From assembly GCA_003024985.2 (NCBI GenBank), contig PXIH01S0011989.1: 14,579 nucleotides of DNA; one strand, given 5' to 3'. Positions 8,561 to 14,579 of the stretch are shown here, in pieces. The notes below the pieces were generated by a model. It saw only the letters and a program-made list of their open reading frames with translations, ran no database searches and was not told the origin of the DNA. A program made the position numbers and the translations under genes. This DNA comes from Euperipatoides rowelli (Eukaryota; Onychophora; Udeonychophora; Euonychophora; Peripatopsidae). Positions within the stretch are counted from its first letter, which is position 1; the number at the start of each line of letters is the position of its first letter.

Positions 8561-9690
8561 TGAATTATGACTTACAGTACAGGTTCTGAGATTATATGAA
8601 TTTAGATGGGTATCAAAATAGTTTATACTGTGGACTTAGCAAATACCTTTGGAGTTCGTCCAAAGAGTATTACTTGGTCGGCGTTCAAACTATTTTCTTC
8701 AGCTCTTTGTTTGCAAGAGCCAGACTTCTGTTAGCAATCAAAAATCGGGTCCTATCTCTCGAATTAATGACTTGCAGGAGCTTTTAAGCCCTTTGGTTAT
8801 TAGGAGCGTTTTGAAGCTTGATAAAAATTTCTATAGGTTGCCATCCCATGTCATCTGCTTTCATGTAAATTAGGTGATGTCAGCCCAATAGTAGCTCCCC
8901 CTAGTGTTAGACTCAGCTAGGTTTCCCTGGTAACCAAACAAATGCAAGCAATTCGAAGATAAAGGTTTAGCTTAGGATGAACATTTATTATCATTTAGCT
9001 AAATATAGTCTTTTATATCAAATATTATTGTTCATAACTTCTTTATCTTTTCTTTGCTGCGAGGAGAGGCCCAGTATGCCTTGTAGGTTGTCTATATTCA
9101 AGGCACTAAAAGTGTGTGTGTGTGGGGGGGGGGGGGGTGGAAGTGCATACATAAATCAAAATCAGAATTAAAAGCATCCTAATTCTAACAAATTAATAAC
9201 AATGCTGACTATTAAACAACAAACTTACAATACCTTCTTGGACAAACCAGGTGACATCAAAGATTAAGAATAAAACAGGATGTTTTATTTTGTACTTTGC
9301 TACTCGTCACAGTGATCTATGAGAAAGAAAAAAGTTTGAATAAGCCATTAGATGGCGCTGTTACGGGCTTTGGAACATGCTATTCCATTTAATATATAGG
9401 ATAGTGTATTTAAAAATGAAATAAAATGAGATAATCTGTTTTTAAACTCTGGATAATGGGAATGTTAATAGAAATTCAAAAAATAAAGTTTTCTTTTTTT
9501 TTTTTTGAAAAAGAAATGGAAGTGGAAATTAAAGAATTAAAATTTCTTCTAGAAATAATAAACGGTAAAATCAAAACAATGATAATTAGCAAACTTATGT
9601 TTTCAAAAACTGTTTAGGCTAGTACTTTTGTGATTACTTGAGATTGGGGGGGGTAGACTTTATCTATCTTGTTAATCCTATAGTTGCATC
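8561..9690. other. Unassigned non-coding stretch with simple repeats
   Basis: Two overlapping plus-strand frames around 8596-8873 and one at 8977-9171 show no family resemblance, and the last runs into a simple repeat. On the minus strand, 8940-8780 has a promoter-like look (an ATTGG box, a TTAAAAG box), but no repeat or gene supports it. Nothing else is assignable. Confidence 0.4.
9112..9137. repeat. (GT)6 followed by a 14-base G run
   Basis: Seen directly: GT units at 9112-9123, then an uninterrupted G tract at 9124-9137. Such tracts are common length errors in assemblies. Confidence 0.9.
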
Positions 9691-9698
9691 CATGGAAG

Positions 9699-10171
9699 CA
9701 GTATAGGCATGTCCCTGCTGGATGGCCGGCGATCGCCGTGGGCCTAGGAGGTCAGGGGGCCCTTTGAAAAAAAAAATTTTTTTGAAAAAAAAAAAAAAAA
9801 ATTAAAATTTTTTTTCTAAATTTTATTTAGGTAATTAATGAAAAAATAAGTTATCATGAAAGCAGGGCCCTCACATGGAAGGGGTGGGTGGGCTGTAGTC
9901 CCAATGCCCCCTTCCCCCCCCCCCCATGTTTGAACAAAATACATAAGAAACTATATAGTTATGACCAGAATGATAGGATGGGGGACCCATAGGCAAGGTA
10001 AAGGTATACCAGGGAACTATATAGGGATGGTAAAGGGAAACAAAATGAGCCTACAACTAAAAAAAGAAAAAAAAAGCTTATCAAATTTAAAAAAGTTTGG
10101 CTACGGCTCTGGGGTCAAGGGCCCTTAATCATTCTCAGCCGCGGGCTCAAAAAGCAGCCTAGCCGACACTG
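9699..10171. mobile_element. hAT-like non-autonomous DNA transposon, 473 bp
   Basis: The left end starts CAGTATAGGC (9699-9708) and the right end, read inward on the minus strand, starts CAGTGTCGGC (10171-10162), matching at 8 of 10 bases. CAG-N-G ends of this kind are typical of the hAT superfamily. The flanks are CATGGAAG (9691-9698) and CACGGAAG (10172-10179), an 8-bp target duplication with one difference, the length expected for hAT. Both arms carry GGGCCCTT within about 60 bases of the end. The interior is poly-A/T, a C run (9914-9925) and no transposase, so this is a MITE-type passenger mobilised by an enzyme encoded elsewhere. Confidence 0.75.
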
Positions 10172-10179
10172 CACGGAAG

Positions 10180-10849
10180 TATAAATACACGTATACCTCC
10201 ATGGTTGCACCATTGTCTATTAGCCTTCTCACTGTTTACTAGGCTTTCAAAATCATGAATCATAACACCAAAATTCCTTGACTCCTAATCTCAATAATCT
10301 CATCTTAGAGACTAAAAAAATAAACCATTTATGTTATATACAAAAGACTTCATACTTATAAAAATAGTTTATTGTAGGCTAAGTGTAATAAATCTTATCT
10401 CTGTGGCTGCCAGATTATACAAAAATGATTGAAATAAAACCACAAATTATTAGGTAGCTTATCTGTAAGATTTTATCTATTTTCAATATCAATCCAAAGT
10501 TTGTTGAGGTTTTGTTTAAAGCCCGATTTAGAAACTCTACATTTAGATTCACAAAATTGTAGATACAATAATTACAGTAATCTATTTATTTATTTCCAAT
10601 GTTTAGATAGCCTACTTACTAGTATCTATACAGTATCCTGATTATAGCATCAGGGATATTAAAATAGACATATAAATCTCTAAGATAGACTAACTAGAGT
10701 AAAAAAAAAATACAATGATATCACAGAAAAAGAAACTAATAATAAAAAAGTTATCTCATACTGTCAATTTCTCTCAGCAATCAGGCTTCTCACCAGTATC
10801 ATGGTTTGAACCCGATCTCAAGATCAGTCAGATACACTTTTTTAGGTAA
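10180..10849. other. AT-rich stretch, probably LINE 3' untranslated region in part
   Basis: No coding relic is visible. The part next to 10850 follows the LINE RT relic on the minus strand and may be its 3' untranslated region, but no poly-A or repeat tail marks an end. TAGCCTAC-type words occur around 10607-10615. Confidence 0.35.
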
Positions 10850-11412
10850 ATATTATTTTGTTTCTTGAAATTGAATGTTAGTTTCCACTAAGGTTTTTTG
10901 AAGATTATTTCATTTATCTATATTTCTCCTCAATACAGATTTATTGACAAACTTATTCTTGGTGAATGGTAGTTTGACATAATATTTATGAAATCTAACT
11001 CCTGATCTTTGATTCAACATAAAATATTGGTTTATATTATTTTTTTTAGATAATTTCATTATAAGTGAAAATTTAGTCACTTCTCATTAAAATCTGACTA
11101 GGAATTTGAAGATTAATCTTCTTTATTCTATCTTCATAATCTTTTGGTGAACTGTTTGTAAAATTTATCAAATACTTAGAAGGCTTTACTGTCACCATAG
11201 AAAATAACAGATCCATACTCCAAGATTGGCTTAATATATCGGATTTCCACTTTTCAATTAGAAGATCAAGAATAGACCGTAAATTTTGATCATCATTATC
11301 ACAGTTAATATCTTTTATTAATTTAATATCATCGGCATTATGTTGATTTCATTTTTAAATGAGTTTGCCATTTCTTTTAGGTATATATTGAACAGAGTGG
11401 CAGACAGTGCAC
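10850..11412 (-). pseudogene. LINE RT relic, part 2 (motif C and C-terminus)
   Basis: Immediately after the inserted element the minus strand reads L-S-A-T-L-F-N-I-Y-L-K-E-M (about 11409-11370), the second half of motif B. A frameshift precedes A-D-D-I-K-L-I-K (11336-11313), the catalytic x-A-D-D motif, followed by L-D-L-L-I-E-K-W. L-E-Y-G-S-V-I-F-Y (about 11225-11199), F-T-K-R-L, D-Y-E-D-R-I-K-K-I-N-L (about 11140-11108), then R-S-G-V-R-F-H-K-Y-Y-V-K-L-P and F-V-N-K-S-V-L-R-R-N (about 11010-10920) match the usual LINE C-terminal order. A deletion or frame change lies between the W-K and L-E-Y-G blocks. The enzyme is inactive. Confidence 0.75.
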
Positions 11413-11700
11413 AGGAGAGCCTAGTAACCAAGGGAATTAGTCGAGTTTTTAACAATTGGGCCCATTGATTGATTAACGGTATGAATGACAGAAGTGTATC
11501 TTAAAATGATCAAAATCAATATTAAAAAAAAAAGATTATCATAGGGTTGGGACATAGTGGGTTTAATACATAGTTGAAGTTAGGGTTATGGTAAGGTTAG
11601 GACTGTAAATAAAAAAAATAATGCTGTTTATAGCCATTTTCATTGTATATGCAAAATTATTAAAACTGTACTAATTCCCATGGCTGCTAGGCTCTTGTCA
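11413..11700. mobile_element. 288-bp inverted-repeat DNA element inserted in the LINE
   Basis: The left arm (11416-11455) and the right arm read on the minus strand (about 11695-11655) share AGAGCCTAG, CCA, GGGAATTAGT and AGTTTT in register, roughly 80% identical over 40 bases. The element is flanked on both sides by AGTGCAC (11406-11412 and 11701-11707). Removing the element and one flank copy makes the LINE RT motif B read straight through, which is independent support for the exact insertion point. There is no coding content. The superfamily is uncertain: the ends do not match a family I can name, and the duplication could be 7 bp, or 8 bp with one change. Confidence 0.75.
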
Positions 11701-11707
11701 AGTGCAC

Positions 11708-11960
11708 TTATTTGAGGTAAACCTTTATGTATTGGATGAAGTCCTTATGTATTGGTTGATAGTTCATTATTAATTTAAACTTTCAGGAATCTATATATTA
11801 GAAAGTTCTTTAGATATTTTATAATATAATTTGGGAAATCAATTTTATTAGTTTTTTTATAAGTTAGCCATGACACACATTGTCAAAAGCCATAGACAGA
11901 TCAATATAAATGATGGATGTGGGAATGTTTTTAGCTTCATTATGTATAATTTTCATATTT
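11708..11960 (-). pseudogene. LINE RT relic, part 1 (motif A region)
   Basis: One minus frame reads S-I-I-Y-I-D-L-S-M-A-F-D-N-V at about 11912-11870, equivalent to the conserved D-L-S-K-A-F-D-x-V motif with the catalytic aspartate. L-I-K-K-L-I-K follows after a stop. Further on, Y-L-K-N-F-L and I-N-N-E-L-S lead to G-L-P-Q-I-S-A-L ending at the insertion point (about 11725-11702). G-x-P-Q-G is the LINE motif B; here the second G is I. Frameshifts occur near 11850 and 11745. The reading then stops abruptly where the inverted-repeat element begins. Confidence 0.72.
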
Positions 11961-11972
11961 AAACATTAAATT

Positions 11973-12196
11973 TGTAGTAGTGTGTACTGTATTGAAATAC
12001 ATATAATACAACACTCCGCATTGTCAAATATACTTGACAACAGAACGTTTTGAATTATTGTTTTATTATTGTTAGAACTATTTAGTCAGCCTCCAAAATG
12101 ATGTGCTAGTTTTGTTAGCCTACATTAAAGTTTATCCTTTTACAGTTTGTACTAGAGTTTCTCTTTCGTATTTTATGTAATATCCAAGATATTACA
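11973..12196 (+). repeat. Putative 5' LTR of the Mag-type gypsy element
   Basis: The LTR begins TGTAGT and ends ATTACA, which gives inverted ends matching at five of six bases and the TG...CA borders of LTRs. The right border is strongly fixed by the primer binding site two bases later. The left border is chosen as the nearest TGTAGT and because the LINE relic ends there. Length is 224 bp. The second LTR copy is outside the window, so the left border cannot be verified here. Confidence 0.65.
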
Positions 12197-12198
12197 TT

Positions 12199-12211
12199 TG
12201 GCGACAAGGAT
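12199..12211 (+). other. tRNA-Ser-type primer binding site
   Basis: TGGCGACAAGGAT matches the complement of the 3' end of animal tRNA-Ser(GCU), TGGCGACGAGGAT, at 12 of 13 bases. The match is from memory of the tRNA. It lies two bases after the LTR end, as expected for minus-strand DNA priming in Mag-type elements. Confidence 0.75.
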
Positions 12212-12306
12212 AAAAAATTAAAAAGGAAGCAGTTGTCATTCTCCTTTTTTTTTTTTAAAAAAAAAAAAGCTTGTTCGATTGCCTTTTGTTCTTAAACTGA
12301 ATACTA

Positions 12307-12912
12307 ATGGATTCAAAAATTGAATCTTTCGATCCCTCCAGAATGGTTTGGAAAAGATATGTGGAGCGAATTAAATTTTATATTGAAGCCCACAGTGTTA
12401 AGGAGGAACTGCAAAAGGCAACTGTCTTGACCATCATAGGTGATTTATCTTTTAATTTACTTTGTGACCTGCTAGTGCCTGGAACTCCGAGTCAAAGTAC
12501 TCTTGCACAAATCTTTGAGACATTAGAAAATCATTTCTCCCCTAAACCTTTAGCGCAAGTGGAAAGGTTCAACTTCCGCAAAAGAGTACAGCATGATTAT
12601 GAATTGGCTGCAGATTTCGCCGCTGATCTTTGCAAATTAAGCCTGTACTGCGACTTCAAGGATAACTTAAATTGCTCTTTTTTGACAAATTCATCTTTGG
12701 GGCGAATGACAGCGCCCTACAAAAGCGTCTGCTTCTTGAAAAAGACTACATCTCCTTTGATAATGTTATCCAGCTTGCCTCCGCTGCGGAAGTTTCAAAC
12801 AAAAGTTTGGCCATTCTGCAAAACAAAATAAACTACAGCGATACCATTTCTGCCAAGCCATTTTACAAGTCTAAATCTGCTCCTTTTACTGACGGTAGGA
12901 AACCTTCTACCT
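12307..12912 (+). pseudogene. gag: Gypsy (Mag-type) gag, frameshifted
   Basis: Gag builds the particle. The ATG at 12307 opens M-D-S-K-I-E-S-F-D and then W-K-R-Y-V-E-R-I-K-F-Y-I, the usual start of Mag-type Gag (F...W..Y..R...Y). L-L-V-P-G-T-P and E-N-H-F-S-P-K-P follow at about 12472-12549, then F-R-K-R-V-Q at 12573-12590. At about 12670-12690 the reading moves to another frame, with D-K-F-I-F-G and L-Q-K-R-L-L-L-E (about 12680-12745), the conserved end of the capsid domain. That frame ends at a stop at 12915-12917, just before the zinc knuckles, which use a third frame. The first 120 codons are intact, so this is a fairly young copy. Confidence 0.8.
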
Positions 12913-13030
12913 TGTAAACATTGCGGGGGAGTGCATAGACATTTTGATTGTTCTTTTAAAGACGCTGTCTGCCATTACTTTAAGAAAACAGGACACTTAA
13001 GATCAGTCTGTCGCTTTCTGAAACACAACT
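12913..13030 (+). pseudogene. Gypsy Gag double zinc knuckle, second one mutated
   Basis: The knuckles bind element RNA during packaging. The first is intact: C-x2-C-x3-H-x4-C at about 12913-12951. The second reads C-x2-F-x4-H-x4-C. Its second cysteine is replaced by Phe (codon 12979-12981), one base away from Cys. The frame ends at a stop near 13078 and the protease uses a neighbouring frame open from about 13030. Confidence 0.75.
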
Positions 13031-13453
13031 TTCCTGCTATCAACAAAGGAAGGAAATTCTTTAAATTTAATTTCTCATGAAAATCAAACTGAAGAGGAAG
13101 TAGAAACTAATTCTGCTGACGAAAATAACTTTGTTGTCAATTCAAATCACCACCACAATGTTAGTCCATTTATCATTAACTTAAGTGTTAATTGTAAGAT
13201 GTTTCCCTTTAAACTAGATTCAGGAGCTGCGGTCAGCATCATGCCACAGTCTACTTTTCTCAAATTTTGGGACGGACGTACGATACGTCCGACAAATATA
13301 ATTTTACGCGCATTCGATCATTTGATTAAGCCAATTGGTATTTGCAAATTACCTGTAAAATATAATAATTTTATTGCAAAAAACTTGGATTTAGTGATTA
13401 CAAAAGAATGCACTTCTTCCATGTTGGGGCGGGCAACACCCTTAAGGACATAA
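13030..13453 (+). pseudogene. Gypsy aspartic protease (retropepsin) relic
   Basis: This domain would cut Gag-Pol into mature proteins. One frame stays open from about 13030 to 13453. It starts with an acidic linker, including E-E-E-V-E, then S-P-F-I-I-N-L. The active site F-K-L-D-S-G-A-A-V-S-I-M begins at about 13208, in the D-S/T-G-A form typical of retropepsins. G-I-C-K-L-P-V-K-Y and finally S-S-M-L-G-R follow; the last corresponds to the L-L-G-R/I-L-G motif. The active site itself is intact. The frame is lost right after L-G-R, and the usual D-W-L cannot be read there. Confidence 0.78.
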
Positions 13454-13459
13454 ATGCTA

Positions 13460-14234
13460 ACCCTTACTTGGAATTTGTGGATTCAAATTTTAAAAAATTG
13501 CTGCAGGATTTCAAAGAACTTTTTTCATCAGAGCTTGGTTGTATTAAAGGACATTGTGCCAAATATTTATCAAAGACCATGCAGTCCCTAAATTCTGCAA
13601 ACACCGCCCAGTCCCATTCGCCCTCTTACCAAAAATTGAAGAAGAAATTAATAAATTACAACTCCAAGGCATCCTAAACCTGTGAAATTTTCAGAATGGG
13701 CCACACCTATTGTCCCTATTGTAAAAAAACGTGCAAATTGAGACTTTGCGAGGATTATACAGTGGGGCTTAACCATAACTTAAAAGTCAACCAGTACCCC
13801 CTCCCAGACATAGATGAGATTCTTTCCAAACTTGCTGGAGGTACTGTCTTTTCAAAACTAGACCTTGCCCAAGCCTAACAACAGGTCCCTATGGATGAAA
13901 ATTCATCTAAATACATTATCATAAACACTGATGAGGGCATTTTTAGTGTCACTCGGCTACCCTTAGGAGTCGCATCAGCCCCTGCCATTTTTCAACAATA
14001 ATGGACTCCATCCTTGTCGGAATTAATATGTGAATTGTTACCTAAATGATATACTAGTGCCAATAAAGAGACCCACTTTTGGGACCTAAAAAAGGTCTTC
14101 ACTGCCCTAGACAAAGCCAGTGTACGTTGGAAACTTAATAAATGTGACTTTTATAAAAGTGAAGTTGAATACTTGGGACATATCATAAATGCTCAAGGGG
14201 TCAGCCCTTCTCCAGGAAAGGTCAAAGCCATCAC
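13460..14234 (+). pseudogene. pol: Gypsy reverse transcriptase relic, truncated by insertion
   Basis: Motifs in order on the plus strand: F-K-E-L-F at about 13511, S-E-W-A-T-P-I-V at about 13690, V-N-Q-Y-P-L-P-D-I-D at about 13788, F-S-K-L-D-L-A-Q-A (13849-13875, motif A with its Asp) and directly a TAA where Tyr is usual. Then F-S-V-T-R-L-P-L-G-V-A-S-A-P (about 13940-13980, motif B). Motif C reads Y-L-N-D (14039-14050): the first catalytic Asp is Asn. Y-L-G-H-I-I and P-S-P-G-K-V-K-A-I-T follow up to 14234, where the sequence switches to an unrelated repeat. At least four frame changes and several stops are present. Confidence 0.85.
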
Positions 14235-14335
14235 CAGAGGCGTAGCAAGGAGGAGCGGTCCATCCTGGGTACCACCACAGGGGGGGGGGCAAAAAAAAAT
14301 TTAAAATTTTTTATGGGTAGGTGGGGTGGTGTGAG

Positions 14336-14460
14336 GGTGCAGGGTTCTAGGTAAGGGTGTATAGTTGTGTGATGGTGCAGGTTCTAGGTAAGGGTATATA
14401 GTTGTGTGGGGTGTGAGGGTGCAGAGTTGGTTGGGATAAGGGGTACATCATTGTTGTGTA
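14336..14460. repeat. G-rich tandem repeat, three units of 38-44 bp
   Basis: GGTGCAG starts at 14336, 14374 and 14418, each followed by related sequence ending in TTGTGTG/TTGTGTA. The first two units share TTCTAGGTAAGGGT and TATAGTTGTGT; the third is more diverged. Confidence 0.75.
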
Positions 14461-14478
14461 TTTATCAAAACGATAGCT

Positions 14479-14579
14479 GGTTAACAAAATCCAGACAACC
14501 AAAAAAAAAAAAAAAAGCTTCTTAAAATCAGACATATGGTAACAAAACGTCCAGACAGCTAAAAAAAAAAAAAAAAGCA
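14479..14579. repeat. 59-bp tandem repeat with poly-A, two copies
   Basis: The copy at 14479-14537 and the copy from 14538 to the edge share GGT(T)AACAAAA, TCCAGACA and then a run of about 16 A followed by GC. The second is cut by the window end, so the array may continue. Confidence 0.75.

Larger units (their letters stand above)
10850..11972 (-). mobile_element. Non-LTR retrotransposon (LINE) RT fragment, CR1/Jockey-like
   Basis: The minus strand carries, in order, the middle and C-terminal parts of a LINE RT, interrupted by a separate 288-bp element at 11700-11413. The 5' end stops at the start of the gypsy LTR (11973), in the middle of the RT domain. The missing LINE part may lie beyond the gypsy element outside this window. 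The clade is judged only from motif spacing and the C-terminal pattern; other LINE clades are possible. Confidence 0.7.
11973..14234 (+). mobile_element. Ty3/gypsy element of Mag type, 5' two-thirds, degenerate
   Basis: The order is 5' LTR (11973-12196), primer binding site (12199-12211), gag, two zinc knuckles, aspartic protease and RT. RT stops at 14234, where a hAT-like repeat begins. RNase H, integrase and the 3' LTR would lie beyond that insertion, outside the window. The short LTR, the tRNA-Ser-like primer site and the double knuckle point to the Mag lineage. Frameshifts, stops and one catalytic change show that it is dead. Confidence 0.85.
14235..14579 (+). mobile_element. hAT-like repeat, left end, cut by window edge
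   Basis: Coding similarity to gypsy RT stops at 14234 and a new sequence starts CAGAGGCGTAGC, which has the CAGNGGCG look of hAT-type ends and of widespread invertebrate repeats. A GC-rich head (to about 14275), a G run (14281-14289) and poly-A follow, then tandem repeats. The right end is outside the window. Ends of this type make 8-bp duplications, so GCCATCAC (14227-14234) should recur after it. Whether the tandem repeats belong to the same element is unknown. Confidence 0.5.

Noticed and set aside
8780-8945. LTR- or promoter-like stretch on the minus strand (TTAAAAG, ATTGG boxes)
   Set aside because: No second copy, no primer site and no following gene; short boxes occur by chance in AT-rich DNA.
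8596-9171. Three plus-strand frames of about 63-74 codons
   Set aside because: No recognisable domain, they overlap each other, and the last runs into a GT/G simple repeat.
10801-10825. tRNA B-box-like GGTTCAAACC on the minus strand
   Set aside because: No A box at the right distance and no acceptor or arm pairing, so neither a tRNA nor a tRNA-derived SINE head is supported.
11579-11601. Telomere-like GTTAGGGTTATGG
   Set aside because: Only one imperfect unit pair inside the 288-bp inverted-repeat element; not a telomeric array.

Overview
This window is animal nuclear DNA, AT-rich, with no recognisable host gene, rRNA or tRNA. Everything that reads as protein is the decayed remains of transposable elements: a Penelope-like element, a BEL/Pao LTR retrotransposon, a Ty3/gypsy element of Mag type, a non-LTR (LINE) reverse transcriptase, and short DNA transposons with terminal inverted repeats. 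This mix, with words such as TAGGCCTA and TAGCCTAC and many poly-A, poly-G and TA tracts, suggests an aquatic invertebrate, but a fish cannot be excluded. No prokaryotic signals are present.

Layout. 1-1700: AT-rich DNA with nothing assignable, ending in a (TA)n(TG)n microsatellite. About 1790-2630 (minus): 3' part of a Penelope-like element, with the end of the RT, a GIY-YIG endonuclease relic and a degenerate hammerhead-like core in its 3' region. About 3190-7325 (minus): BEL/Pao relic in the order gag, protease, RT, RNase H, integrase, DUF5641, with many stops and frameshifts. 7326-9690: unassigned, with a slightly GC-richer block at 7340-8390. 9699-10171: a 473-bp hAT-like non-autonomous element with a near-perfect 8-bp target duplication. 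About 10850-11970 (minus): LINE RT relic, itself split by a 288-bp inverted-repeat element at 11413-11700. 11973-14234 (plus): 5' LTR, primer binding site, gag, zinc knuckles, protease and RT of a Mag-type gypsy element. 14235 to the end: another hAT-like repeat that cuts the gypsy RT, followed by G-rich and poly-A tandem repeats.

The pieces do not work together as a system. The window is a nest of successive insertions: the LINE received the 288-bp element and probably the gypsy element, and the gypsy element received the hAT-like repeat. All coding parts are broken, and several have lost or altered catalytic residues. I found no convincing undescribed functional system. The most informative items are the two target-site-proven insertions, the LTR/primer-site boundary and the hammerhead-like relic.
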